The position numbers and the translations under genes were made by a program. The notes beneath the pieces were generated by a model. It searched no databases, was not told the DNA's origin, and was given only the letters and a program-made list of their open reading frames with translations. A DNA stretch of 64,000 nt, taken from an uncultured Bacteroidales bacterium (GTDB lineage Bacteria > Bacteroidota > Bacteroidia > Bacteroidales > Bacteroidaceae). The DNA lies in NCBI GenBank assembly GCA_902763885.1, contig CACWTU010000006.1, positions 1 to 64,000 on the forward strand. Reading direction: 5' to 3'. Positions 1 through 9,341 of this stretch are shown here, one piece after another (the first letter of the stretch is position 1; each line of letters begins with the position of its first letter).

Positions 1-10
1 TCCATAACTG

Positions 11-2470
11 TTATTTCAAAAGGTTCAAAAGAGCCAGCACGACGGTGGCAAGGGATGCGGAGGTGGAACCCAGACTCAGGATCTCAGCGGTACTCAGACC
101 TTCACGCTCAACCTTGGACGGAACGATTATCTCACAGCCCGGCTGAAGCAACTTGGAGGAATGACGACGCGCCTTGGACACAGAACCGTTCATATATACC
201 ACATAAGCCTTGTTCTTCTTGGCCTTCTGAGAGTAACCGCCGGCCTTGTCTATGTAGTAACTCAGGTTCTTTCCCTTTACGTAAGGAGTGGTGTTGGAAT
301 ACATCACCTCACCGTTGATCCTAACCGTGTTCGTGAAGGACGGGATGATGATGCGGTCACCGTCACGAAGGATGATGTCTGATGAGCTGCCCGGCTTGTC
401 TATCGCCTCACGAAGGTTGATGCCTACATCAAAGGTCGCTGACGAGGCCAGCTCGGACATCACTTCGGCAAAAAGCAGGGAGTCGCTAGAGGCAAGATTC
501 TCGGCCAGACCACGCTGACGCGCACGCTCGTCGTCTGTCATGCGGCGCTCAAGACGGGCACCCTCAAGATAGGCCTCGCTGCTGAAACCGCCCGCACGGC
601 TGATGATGTCGCTAAGGCGTTCCGTGTTGGTGGTCATTGAGTAATAGCCGGGGAAGGTTACCTCTCCGTCTATGATGATGTGGCGGTTGGCGGCATAACC
701 GGGACTGCGACGGATATATACTTCGTCGTAAGGCATCAGACGGAAGCCTTCTGACTGCAGCTTAAGGTCTTCTGAGATGCTGAAAGTGAAGGTCTCTGAC
801 AGTAGGTCGGTCTTGGATACGGCGTCTTTGTCACGGCTGCGGCGTACTACGTCGACACGGGACAGGGAGGCGTCGTCACGAAGACCGCCGGCCTGGAAGA
901 TAAGGTCTTCGATGCTGGTGTTGTCGGCATAACGGTAACGGCCGGGGAACAAGACCTCGCCGTAGATGCTGACGCTCTTGACGTCACCCATGTCGAAATG
1001 GCTCGGGATGTAAAGGATGTCGTCGGAGCGGAGCGGCTCGTCGGCTACGCTGCCGTCCATGATGCCTTTGATGTCGAGGGCCAGGTTGGTGCGTGTCTTG
1101 TCTGGGTTGGTGCGGCTCAATAGGGCACGCGAGGCAAAGGCGTCTTCCTTAAGGCCGCCGGCTGTGTTGACCAGGTCACGAACGGTACGGATCTCTGCGC
1201 CTATGCGGAACTTGCCGGCACGGTACACTGAACCGCGAACCTCGGCCATCATGTCAACGGTCTGAAGGATGGAGTCTACATATACACGGTCACCGTCCTT
1301 CATCTCAAAGGACGCACTCGATTCGGAGGATACGGTGTATATCTCACGTTCGTAGTCACCCATACGCATTACACGCAGGTCCTTGCGGTAGGCGTCCGAA
1401 CGGAGGCCGCCGGCGTAGTCTATGAGGGTGGACAGTGTCTCGCCTGTCTTCATCTCGTAGAGCATGGGACGACGCACACGGCCGCTGATGCCTACAAGGA
1501 TGCTGTGGGGGGATACCATGACGACATCGTTGTCCTCAAGGCGGATGTCTTCTGGAAGACGGCCGTTGAGGATGTAGTCGTACAGGTCTATCTCGGCTAT
1601 CTTGCGGTTGCCGCGGTACAGCTTGATGCTTCGCAGCGAGCCTGTGCCGTTAAGGCCGCCGGCCAGGTAGATGGCGTTGAAGACCGTGGAGAAGGATGAC
1701 ACCTGGTAGGTGCCGGGGGTCATGACCTCACCCATGACGTTGACCTGGATGGAGCGGTTCTGGCCTAATGACAGACGGATGCTCGAGTTGGAGTCGGAGT
1801 CGGACAGGCCGGAATAGATCTGGCTGAAGACTTTCTTGATGTAGCTGTCGGCTTCGCTCACCGTGCGGCCGTTCAGATATACGGGGCCAAGGCCCTGGAC
1901 CATGATGTTGCCGTCGGGGGAGATGACTTCACGGACGGTGCTCTGAGACGCGCCCCAGATGTCGATGATGACTTCATCACCGGGACCCAGTTGGTAATTG
2001 CGGGGAGTGGCCAGGTTGGTGCTCGGAGCAAACGTGAGGTCACGGCTGCTGAACAGGCTGTGGCCGTAGATCTCTGTACCGGAGCTGACGGAGGGACGCG
2101 ACGTACCTGCCGGCTCCGTGAACAGGAACGACGAGGCTTCGGACAGAGAGGTGCCCTCGGACGATGAACCGCCGCCGTAGGACTCCAGCTCATCGGATGA
2201 CTGGCCCGGAAGGCGGCTGCGCGACTGTTCCGTGGGAAGGACGTCACCGACTACGCCTGTAGAACGCTGCTTGGACATGCGGTCACGAAGACGCTCCAGC
2301 TGGAACGGCGTGACGCCGCGACGTTCCAGATTGCGGACTATTTCCTCCTGAGACACTCCATGGGAACGCTGATCGGATACGTACTGGATGATGCTCTCAT
2401 CTGACATCTGAGCCTTACACAACAGCGAAAGGCTCAGAAACAACAAAAGGAAGGGAATCGGGCGTTTCAT
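11..2470 (-). CDS. SLBB-domain polysaccharide export protein (Wza-like)
   Basis: This is a probable outer-membrane/periplasmic channel component for exopolysaccharide or capsule export. It has 819 residues, starting with a hydrophobic signal peptide (about residues 1-20, probable cleavage after KAQ). A Ser-rich linker follows, then a polysaccharide-export domain (YQLGPGDEVIIDIWGAS, near residue 160). After that come several SLBB/beta-grasp repeats, each with a V-x-G-E/R-V core followed by an L..AGG turn (for example VNVMGEV, ISGRVRRP, EVRGSVY, SIYGEV, IIDGEV, RINGEV). A hydrophobic C-terminal helix (ASLATVVLALLNLL) could anchor it. Residue 17 is Cys, but LSLLC is a poor lipobox. The gene lies 20 bp downstream of the sugar transferase, so the two probably form an operon. 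The family call is strong; the polymer is unknown. Confidence 0.9.
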   Translation of the reverse strand: MKRPIPFLLLFLSLSLLCKAQMSDESIIQYVSDQRSHGVSQEEIVRNLERRGVTPFQLERLRDRMSKQRSTGVVGDVLPTEQSRSRLPGQSSDELESYGGGSSSEGTSLSEASSFLFTEPAGTSRPSVSSGTEIYGHSLFSSRDLTFAPSTNLATPRNYQLGPGDEVIIDIWGASQSTVREVISPDGNIMVQGLGPVYLNGRTVSEADSYIKKVFSQIYSGLSDSDSNSSIRLSLGQNRSIQVNVMGEVMTPGTYQVSSFSTVFNAIYLAGGLNGTGSLRSIKLYRGNRKIAEIDLYDYILNGRLPEDIRLEDNDVVMVSPHSILVGISGRVRRPMLYEMKTGETLSTLIDYAGGLRSDAYRKDLRVMRMGDYEREIYTVSSESSASFEMKDGDRVYVDSILQTVDMMAEVRGSVYRAGKFRIGAEIRTVRDLVNTAGGLKEDAFASRALLSRTNPDKTRTNLALDIKGIMDGSVADEPLRSDDILYIPSHFDMGDVKSVSIYGEVLFPGRYRYADNTSIEDLIFQAGGLRDDASLSRVDVVRRSRDKDAVSKTDLLSETFTFSISEDLKLQSEGFRLMPYDEVYIRRSPGYAANRHIIIDGEVTFPGYYSMTTNTERLSDIISRAGGFSSEAYLEGARLERRMTDDERARQRGLAENLASSDSLLFAEVMSELASSATFDVGINLREAIDKPGSSSDIILRDGDRIIIPSFTNTVRINGEVMYSNTTPYVKGKNLSYYIDKAGGYSQKAKKNKAYVVYMNGSVSKARRHSSKLLQPGCEIIVPSKVEREGLSTAEILSLGSTSASLATVVLALLNLLK

Positions 2471-2490
2471 ATCTTTGTTTCATCTTTTTT

Positions 2491-3054
2491 TTAGAACTTC
2501 TTGCCGCTGAAGACCGAGAACAGGGTTTTCAGCATGATCCACAGGTCGGTGAACACGGTGCGGCGGTCAAGGTACTCAAGGTCGTACTCCAGGCGCTTGA
2601 GCATCTTCTCCATGGTGTCCGTGTAGCCGTTGTAGATGGTGGCGTATGAGGTTACGCCGGGACGCATGAGGTAGATGTAGCGGTAGTCGTCGGTCTCGCG
2701 GTTGATCTGGTCGATGAAGTACTGACGCTCGGGACGCGGACCGACGAATGACATGTCGCCCTTCAGGACGTTCCACAGCTGAGGCAGTTCGTCAAGATGG
2801 TGCGCACGAAGGAATCCGCCGAATGGGGTAAGGTACATGTTGCGCTCCTCGGCATGACGCGGGATCATGCCGTGAGACTCTGCGTCAACGCGCATCGTAC
2901 GGAACTTGTAGATGATGAAGGGACGGCCTTTGTACCCTATGCGCTCCTGACGGAAGATAACGGGACCGTCACTGAAAGACAGTATCAGAGAGAATGCAAG
3001 AATGAGGGGGGAAAAGACTATCAGGCCCAAAAAGGAGAACACTACATCAAACAA
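2491..3054 (-). CDS. Short-form undecaprenyl-phosphate sugar phosphotransferase
   Basis: Bacterial sugar transferase (WcaJ/PglC superfamily), which moves a sugar phosphate onto undecaprenyl phosphate to start polymer synthesis at the inner membrane. The 187 residues begin with one hydrophobic re-entrant helix (FDVVFSFLGLIVFSPLILAF). The family blocks follow: GPVIFRQERIG, YKFRTMRVDAE, LDELPQLWNVLKGDMS, VGPRPE, RPGVTSYATIYNG. No ATG is available. The frame opens at TTG, and a TGA lies four codons upstream (TGA-GTC-AAG-CGT-TTG). The usual MKRLFD start of the family is therefore represented by V-K-R-L-F-D with GTC where the start codon would be. Either TTG is used or the gene has lost its original start. 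It precedes the export protein in the same operon. Confidence 0.85.
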   Translation of the reverse strand: MFDVVFSFLGLIVFSPLILAFSLILSFSDGPVIFRQERIGYKGRPFIIYKFRTMRVDAESHGMIPRHAEERNMYLTPFGGFLRAHHLDELPQLWNVLKGDMSFVGPRPERQYFIDQINRETDDYRYIYLMRPGVTSYATIYNGYTDTMEKMLKRLEYDLEYLDRRTVFTDLWIMLKTLFSVFSGKKF

Positions 3055-3172
3055 ACGCTTGACTCACGGTAACTGTCTATACTGTAGTTCAACATCTATC
3101 GTTTTATTTTTATTAACGCGCACATAATGCAATAATTGTGTAATCACATCGAAAAAAAAGGATATGCCCTTC

Positions 3173-3201
3173 CTTGACATCCGAAATCATGACTACTTTT
3201 G
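3173..3201 (+). promoter_or_regulatory. Probable fabD promoter (Bacteroidota type)
   Basis: TACTTTTG at 3194-3201 matches the Bacteroidota -7 consensus TAnnTTTG, and CTTG at 3173-3176 is an imperfect -33 element with 17 bp spacing. Transcription would start near 3208, leaving about 80 nt of leader before the fabD ATG. Confidence 0.45.
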
Positions 3202-3287
3202 CACAAGTTATTGGAAAATGCGCATCCGTTATTATTAAAGGACCCGCAAAGTTAAAACTAATTTACATTGAACAAACTTTTTTTAAT

Positions 3288-4151
3288 ATGAAAGCATACG
3301 TATTTCCCGGACAGGGTGCCCAGTTCTCGGGCATGGGTAAGGACCTGTATGACCAGTTTGACTGGGCAAAAGAGTTGTTTGCAGAGGCAGATTCAATTCT
3401 TGGATTCAAGATTTCAGACATTATGTTCAGCGGCAGCGATGAAGATCTGCGCCGCACCGATATAACCCAACCCGCAGTATTCATCCATTCTGTGGCTGTT
3501 GCCAAGTCACATGGTGCTGATTTCAAGCCCGATATGGTGGCAGGACACTCTCTGGGTGAGTTTTCTGCACTTGTAGCATGCGGTGCTCTCTCATTTGAGA
3601 GCGGTCTCAAGCTTGTTTCAAAGCGTGCCAACGCCATGCAGAAATGCTGCGAGAAGGTACCCGGCACAATGGCCGCTATCATCGGTCTTCCCGATGCCAA
3701 AATTGAAGAGATTTGCGCAGACCTGAACGCAAAAGGCATGGTGGTTGTTCCCGCTAACTACAACAGCCCCGGCCAGGTGGTAATTTCAGGCTCAAAAGAG
3801 GCTATTGCAGCCGCATGCCCCCTCATGACTGAGGCTGGTGCCAAGCGTGCCCTGCCTCTCGTGGTAGGCGGCGCATTCCACTCACCTCTCATGACTCCCG
3901 CCAAGGATGAGCTTGCTCTTGCCATCAGCGAGACACAGTTCAACACTCCGGTCTGCCCCATCTACCAGAATGTCGATGCCAAACCGCACGTAAATCCCGA
4001 TGAAATCAAGGCAAATCTGGTAACCCAGCTCAACTCACCGGTACGTTGGACACAGAGCGTGCTCAACATGATAGCCGATGGTGCTGAAGAGTTCACCGAG
4101 TGTGGCCCGGGCGCAGTCCTGACCGGTCTCATCAAGAGAATCAGAGGTTGA
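3288..4151 (+). CDS. fabD: Malonyl-CoA:ACP transacylase
   Basis: Loads malonyl from CoA onto acyl carrier protein for fatty acid, and possibly polyene, chain extension; cytoplasmic. The 287 residues are the usual family length. Motifs: N-terminal FPGQGAQ, nucleophile elbow GHSLGEF with Ser88, the oxyanion/Arg region, GGAFHSPLM with the catalytic His near residue 197, and a C-terminal GPGAVLTGLI block. The open frame extends 38 codons further upstream, but ATG 3288 gives the standard MKAYVFPGQGAQ start, and the -7 promoter element at 3194-3201 lies inside that extension. The GH13 gene starts 5 bp downstream, so the two are probably cotranscribed. This is the housekeeping malonyl loader. No second copy lies in the polyene operon, which would need to borrow it. 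Confidence 0.95.
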   Translation: MKAYVFPGQGAQFSGMGKDLYDQFDWAKELFAEADSILGFKISDIMFSGSDEDLRRTDITQPAVFIHSVAVAKSHGADFKPDMVAGHSLGEFSALVACGALSFESGLKLVSKRANAMQKCCEKVPGTMAAIIGLPDAKIEEICADLNAKGMVVVPANYNSPGQVVISGSKEAIAAACPLMTEAGAKRALPLVVGGAFHSPLMTPAKDELALAISETQFNTPVCPIYQNVDAKPHVNPDEIKANLVTQLNSPVRWTQSVLNMIADGAEEFTECGPGAVLTGLIKRIRG

Positions 4152-4156
4152 GCCTT

Positions 4157-5830
4157 ATGGAAAAAGCTGTCATCTACCAGATTTTTACCAGAGTATGCTG
4201 CAACAGCGGTGGAAAAAACATACCTGGCGGTGACATCAAGACCAACGGCTCAGGCAAACTGAACAGTTATACTCCCGTCGTACTTGATAATATCAAGTCG
4301 ATGGGAGTTACTCATATCTGGTTCACGGGGCTCATTGCCCATGCATCTTGCACCAGCTACAAAGAATTTGGAATCCCCGTCTCGCACCCTGAAACCGTAA
4401 AAGGTGTTGCAGGTTCACCATATGCAATCCGTGACTACTATGACATAGACCCGGATCTGGCAGAGTCTGTTCCGGACCGTATGGCAGAGTTCCAGGCACT
4501 TGTTGACCGTGTCCATACGGCAGGCATGAAATTCATCATGGATTTTGTGCCCAACCATGTAGCCCGTGAATACCGTTCCGTCATGAAACCAAGAGGCGTA
4601 AAAGACCTTGGAAAAGACGATGACGTTAACCTCCATTTCTCACCCAAGAATAACTTCTATTACATGCCCGGCCAGACGCTTGGCGGACAGATAAACTGGG
4701 GAGAATACAAGGAGTTCCCGGCAAAAGCCACAGGTAATGACCAGTTCTCAGCAACTCCCTCATACTCAGATTGGTATGAGACTGTAAAACTCAACTACGG
4801 AGTTGATTATACAGGTGGTGGCAGGCATTGTTTCGATCCTGTTCCAGACACTTGGAAAAAGATGCTCCGGATACTGCTTTACTGGGCCGGAAAAGGGGTT
4901 GATGCTTTCCGCTGTGACATGGCAGAAATGGTACCGGTTGATTTTTGGCATTGGGCCGTTCCTCAGGTCAAGAAAGCGCATAATGACATACAGTTCATAG
5001 CTGAGATTTACAACCCCGGTTCATACAACTCATATATAGAATACGGTGGATTTGAATATATATATGACAAAGTGGGTCTATATGACACCCTCCGCGCCGT
5101 TGTAGAGTCACGTGAATCGGCCACAGCCATAACCCGTTGCTGGCAGCAGAATGGTTACAACGGTCCTCACATGCTCCACTTTATGGAGAATCATGATGAG
5201 CAACGCATTGCATCCCGATTCTTTGCCGGAAACGCTGTCAAGGGGCGTCCAGCCATGATAGTCTCAGCGCTTATGGACAGTTGTCCGGTGATGGTTTACT
5301 CAGGCCAGGAAGTTGGTGAACCCGGTATGGACCAGGAGGGATTCAGTGGACTGGACGGCCGCACCACAATCTTTGATTACTGGGCTCCCGATACCTTGAC
5401 CCGCCTTTATAATGACGGCAAGTGGGATGATACAAGACTGACCCCAGATGAGAAGTCACTGAGACACTTCTACTCCACTCTGCTGGGTATCTGCAACAAG
5501 GAGAATTGTATCAAGACCGGCAAGTTCTTTGACCTGATGTACGTAAATCCGCAGTCATCGGATTTCAACCCGCACCGCCAATACGCTTTCCTGCGCTCAG
5601 ATGGCAAGGATGCAATACTGGTTGTGACAAACTTCACTGACCAGCCGCTCTACAGCGCCGTCAACATCCCGCAGCACGCCTTTGACTACATGGAACTCAA
5701 GGCCCGGGATGGTGTTAAGGTTACGGATCTGCTCTCCGGGCAAACTTTCACCACAAACATCCACCCCGACTCCCCCATCCGCCTTACCATCCCCGCCCAA
5801 TCAGGCGTAATCCTCAAGTGGCAGATTTGA
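4157..5830 (+). CDS. Cytoplasmic alpha-amylase family glycoside hydrolase (GH13)
   Basis: GH13 (beta/alpha)8 enzyme acting on alpha-glucans or maltodextrins. The 557 residues start at ATG 4157, 5 bp after the fabD stop. All four family regions are visible: DFVPNH (residues 129-134), DAFRCDMAE with nucleophile Asp254, FIAEIYNPG with acid/base Glu283, and MENHDEQ with Asp347. A beta-sandwich C-terminal domain follows (DAILVVTNFTDQPL; IRLTIPAQSGVILKW). There is no signal peptide, so it should act inside the cell, for example on imported maltodextrin or glycogen. Substrate specificity cannot be read from sequence. The pairing with fabD looks transcriptional rather than functional. A REPIN-like element begins 3 bp after the stop codon. 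Confidence 0.9.
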   Translation: MEKAVIYQIFTRVCCNSGGKNIPGGDIKTNGSGKLNSYTPVVLDNIKSMGVTHIWFTGLIAHASCTSYKEFGIPVSHPETVKGVAGSPYAIRDYYDIDPDLAESVPDRMAEFQALVDRVHTAGMKFIMDFVPNHVAREYRSVMKPRGVKDLGKDDDVNLHFSPKNNFYYMPGQTLGGQINWGEYKEFPAKATGNDQFSATPSYSDWYETVKLNYGVDYTGGGRHCFDPVPDTWKKMLRILLYWAGKGVDAFRCDMAEMVPVDFWHWAVPQVKKAHNDIQFIAEIYNPGSYNSYIEYGGFEYIYDKVGLYDTLRAVVESRESATAITRCWQQNGYNGPHMLHFMENHDEQRIASRFFAGNAVKGRPAMIVSALMDSCPVMVYSGQEVGEPGMDQEGFSGLDGRTTIFDYWAPDTLTRLYNDGKWDDTRLTPDEKSLRHFYSTLLGICNKENCIKTGKFFDLMYVNPQSSDFNPHRQYAFLRSDGKDAILVVTNFTDQPLYSAVNIPQHAFDYMELKARDGVKVTDLLSGQTFTTNIHPDSPIRLTIPAQSGVILKWQI

Positions 5831-5833
5831 AAT

Positions 5834-6090
5834 AGGGGCACAAAGGGGACGGTTCTTTTTGTGCCCCTCTTCCAAGAGAACTTTTGGGGTATCAGTATCT
5901 GAAACTACGCGCTTCGCGCTATCCCTCCCATCCCTAATAAAACGCTCTGAAAGGCATGAGTAAACTCCTACCTTCTCCCGTTCACAAGCCCACGGGCGGC
6001 CATGGTTTCTGATACCGATATCCCAAAAGTTCTGTGCACCTTGAATTATCTTCAAAGGGGCACAAAAAGAACCGTCCCCTTTGTGCCCCT
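5834..6090. repeat. REPIN-like palindromic element, copy 1
   Basis: Two 35-bp arms in inverted orientation (5834-5868 and 6056-6090). Each is itself an imperfect hairpin (AGGGGCACAAA...TTGTGCCCCT) with a GGGGACGGTTCT core. Inside lies a second, imperfect inverted repeat (about 5877-5905 and 6005-6033, sharing CCCAAAAGTTCT), with about 100 bp of unrelated sequence in the centre. The element starts 3 bp after the GH13 stop and ends 11 bp before the carB stop. It fills the gap between these convergent genes and is likely to act as a bidirectional terminator in the transcript. Confidence 0.85.
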
Positions 6091-6101
6091 TTGCGCTTAC
6101 T

Positions 6102-9100
6102 TTACTTGAAGCTGTCCCAACTCTTGATGGGGATATCGTTGATGTCTACTGTGCAGAAGGCATTGATGAACGAGCTGGCCAAGCGGGCGTTGGTAATCAG
6201 CGGGATGTTCAGATCAATGGCGGCACGACGGATCTTGTAGCCGTTGGTGAGCTCATGCTGAGTCAGATCCTTAGGTATGTTCACTACCATATCTATCTGC
6301 TTGTTGTGCAGCATTTCAAGAGCCTGAGGCTGCTGTCCCTCCTCGCTGGGCCAGTAAACGCGTGTATTGGCAATACCGTTCTCTTCAAGATACTTTGAAG
6401 TACCGCCGGTTGCGTAAAGGTTGAATCCCTTTGAAACCAGCATCTTAGCGGCATCAAGCATTGCGGCTTTCTGCTTTGCGGTACCGGTTGAGAGCAGAAT
6501 GTTCTTCTGCGGAATACGATAACCTACTGAGAGCATTGACTCCAGGATGGCATAACGCTGGTCATCACCCAAGCAGCCTACCTCACCGGTAGATGCCATA
6601 TCTACGCCCAGCACAGGATCAGCCTTCTGCAGACGGTTGAATGAGAACTGTGAAGCCTTGATACCAACGTAATCGATATCAAACAGGCTCTTCTCAGGTG
6701 CCTCTACAGGAATACCCAGCATGATCTTGGTTGCTATCTCAATAAGGTTGATCTTGAGCACCTTGCTTACGAACGGGAATGAACGTGAAGCACGCAGGTT
6801 ACACTCAATTACCTTGATATCGTTCTCACGGGCCAGATACTGGATGTTGAACGGTCCGCTTATATGCAGCTCCTTGGCAATCTGACGGCTGATGCGCTTG
6901 ATACGCTTAACAGTCTCTACATACAGTTTCTGCGGCGGGAACTGGATGGTAGCGTCACCTGAGTGTACGCCGGCAAACTCAATGTGCTCACTGATAGCAT
7001 AAGCAATGATCTCACCGTCCTTGGCAACGGCATCCATCTCAACCTCCTTGGCGTTCTCAATAAAGCGGCTTACCACAACCGGATGCTCCTTTGATACCTC
7101 GGCAGCCAGCTGCAGGAATCTCTCCAGCTCCTCCTGGTTGCTGCAAACGTTCATTGCTGCACCTGAGAGCACGTATGAAGGACGCACCAGAACAGGGAAT
7201 CCAACCTTCTCGATGAACTTGCCGATCTCCTTCATGGAGGTAAGCTCGCTCCACTCAGGCTGGTCAACGCCGATGCGGTCAAGCATTGCAGAGAACTTCT
7301 CGCGGTCCTCAGCGTTATCAATATCCTTGGCGCTGGTACCTAAGATAGGCACATTCATGGCGTCAAGCTTCATAGCCAGGTTGTTAGGAATCTGTCCGCC
7401 AGTTGATACAATCACACCGTAAGGATCCTCCAGCTCAATGATATCCATAACGCGCTCAAATGTAAGCTCGTCAAAGAACAGACGGTCTGTTACATCGTAG
7501 TCAGTACTTACTGTCTCAGGGTTGCAGTTGATCACGATGTTGCGGTAACCCTCCTTACGTACTGTATTCAAAGCCTGAACGCCGCACCAGTCAAACTCTA
7601 CCGATGAACCTATGCGGTATGCGCCTGAACCGATTACGATGATAGACTTCTTGTCATTAAAGAAAGGTATGTCATGTGCACAGCCGTTATAAGTCATATA
7701 AAGGTAGTTGGCCTGAGCCTGATACTCACCTCCCAGTGTATCAATCTGCTTTACATAAGGAACAATACCCAAACCCTTACGCTTGTTACGTACGGCAAGC
7801 AGACCGGCCTGTGTACCCTGTTTCTTCTCCTCGCCTATGGCACGTGAAATCTGGAAGTCACTGAATCCCATCTTCTTGGCCTTACGCAGCATATCCTCGC
7901 TAAGAGCATCGATGCCCTTAACCTTATGCAACTGCTTAGACATGTCAACAATGCCCTTCAGACGGTTCAGGAACCACTTGTCAATCTTAGTCAGCTCATA
8001 AATACGGTCAATTGTGTAGCCCTCGCTGAAAGCCTGGCTGATAGCGAACAGACGCTTATCGGTAGGCTCCTTGAGTGCCTTGTCCAAATCGGCAAACTTT
8101 ATGCTCTTGTTCTCAACGAATCCGTGCATGCCCTGGCCGATCATACGGATACCCTTCTGGATAACCTCCTCAAAGCTACGGCCGATAGACATGACCTCAC
8201 CAACAGACTTCATTGAAGAGCCAATCTCGCGATCCACACCGTGGAACTTGCTCAAATCCCAACGAGGAATCTTGCAGACCACGTAGTCAACAGAGGGCTC
8301 AAAGAAATCAGTAGTAGTCTTTGTGATGGAGTTCTTAAGTTCATACAGATTATAACCCAAGCCAAGCTTACAAGCCACGAATGCCAGAGGATAACCGGTT
8401 GCCTTTGATGCCAGAGCCGATGAGCGGCTCAGACGGGCGTTAACCTCGATAACGCGGTAATCCTCACTCTGGGGATCGAATGCAAACTGGATGTTGCACT
8501 CACCTACTATACCCACGTGGCGGGCAATGCGGATAGTCAGCTCCTCCAGTTTCTGCACCTCGTGATGAGTAAGTGTCTGTGTAGGAGCAACAACGATACT
8601 CTCGCCGGTATGTATGCCCAGCGGGTCAAAGTTCTCCATTGAGCAGACAATGATTGAGTTGCCGCTCTTATCGTTCACGCACTCAAACTCAATCTCCTTC
8701 CAGCCCTTGAGAGATTTCTCTACAAGAATCTGCGGTGAGAATGAGAATGACTTCTCGGCCAGCTTGTTGAGTTCCTCCTCATTATTGCAGAAACCAGAGC
8801 CCAGACCGCCCAAAGCGTATGCAGAGCGGATAATAACCGGATAACCCAGCTCACGTGCAGCTGCGCGTGCATCGTCCATGGTCTCAACGGCATGACTCTT
8901 GATGGTCTGCACGCCTATCTCATCCAGACGCTTGATAAAGAGGTCACGGTCCTCGGTATCCATGATGGCCTTGACCTGGGTACCCAGTACCTTAACCTTA
9001 TACTTGGCCAGAACACCGCTCTGCTCCAGAGCCACACCGCAGTTAAGGGCAGTCTGACCGCCAAACGCCAGCAGGATTGCATCGGGACGTTCCTTGGCAA

Positions 9101-9329
9101 TAACCTTCTCTACAAAGAACGGGGTTACAGGATAGAAATAAACTCTGTCAGCAACACCCTCGCTGGTCTGTACCGTAGCGATGTTAGGGTTGATAAGAAT
9201 GGTCTCAATGTTCTCCTCCTTAAGAGCCTTGAGAGCCTGTGAGCCTGAGTAATCGAATTCGCCGGCCTCACCTATCTTGAGTGCTCCTGATCCTAAGAGC
9301 AGCACTTTCTTGTATTTCTTCAATGCCAT
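6102..9329 (-). CDS. carB: Carbamoyl-phosphate synthase large subunit
   Basis: Makes carbamoyl phosphate from bicarbonate, ammonia and two ATP for pyrimidine and arginine synthesis. The 1075 residues are full length. It has two tandem carboxyphosphate/carbamate ATP-grasp halves: the first with GSGALKIGEAGEFDYSGSQ and ALGGLGSG, the second with GSGAYRIGSSVEFDWCGVQ and NPETVSTDYD. A C-terminal MGS-like regulatory domain follows (NLYATGGTSKYLEENGI, about residues 935-1075). Several blocks (GEAGEFDYSGSQA, EKSLKGWKEIE, KSVGEVMSIGRSFEE, ASTGEV) read more like eukaryotic CPS I/CAD than E. coli CarB. It sits 12 bp downstream of carA. A REPIN-like element follows the stop codon. Confidence 0.96.
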   Translation of the reverse strand: MALKKYKKVLLLGSGALKIGEAGEFDYSGSQALKALKEENIETILINPNIATVQTSEGVADRVYFYPVTPFFVEKVIAKERPDAILLAFGGQTALNCGVALEQSGVLAKYKVKVLGTQVKAIMDTEDRDLFIKRLDEIGVQTIKSHAVETMDDARAAARELGYPVIIRSAYALGGLGSGFCNNEEELNKLAEKSFSFSPQILVEKSLKGWKEIEFECVNDKSGNSIIVCSMENFDPLGIHTGESIVVAPTQTLTHHEVQKLEELTIRIARHVGIVGECNIQFAFDPQSEDYRVIEVNARLSRSSALASKATGYPLAFVACKLGLGYNLYELKNSITKTTTDFFEPSVDYVVCKIPRWDLSKFHGVDREIGSSMKSVGEVMSIGRSFEEVIQKGIRMIGQGMHGFVENKSIKFADLDKALKEPTDKRLFAISQAFSEGYTIDRIYELTKIDKWFLNRLKGIVDMSKQLHKVKGIDALSEDMLRKAKKMGFSDFQISRAIGEEKKQGTQAGLLAVRNKRKGLGIVPYVKQIDTLGGEYQAQANYLYMTYNGCAHDIPFFNDKKSIIVIGSGAYRIGSSVEFDWCGVQALNTVRKEGYRNIVINCNPETVSTDYDVTDRLFFDELTFERVMDIIELEDPYGVIVSTGGQIPNNLAMKLDAMNVPILGTSAKDIDNAEDREKFSAMLDRIGVDQPEWSELTSMKEIGKFIEKVGFPVLVRPSYVLSGAAMNVCSNQEELERFLQLAAEVSKEHPVVVSRFIENAKEVEMDAVAKDGEIIAYAISEHIEFAGVHSGDATIQFPPQKLYVETVKRIKRISRQIAKELHISGPFNIQYLARENDIKVIECNLRASRSFPFVSKVLKINLIEIATKIMLGIPVEAPEKSLFDIDYVGIKASQFSFNRLQKADPVLGVDMASTGEVGCLGDDQRYAILESMLSVGYRIPQKNILLSTGTAKQKAAMLDAAKMLVSKGFNLYATGGTSKYLEENGIANTRVYWPSEEGQQPQALEMLHNKQIDMVVNIPKDLTQHELTNGYKIRRAAIDLNIPLITNARLASSFINAFCTVDINDIPIKSWDSFK

Positions 9330-9341
9330 AGTAGCGGGGTG

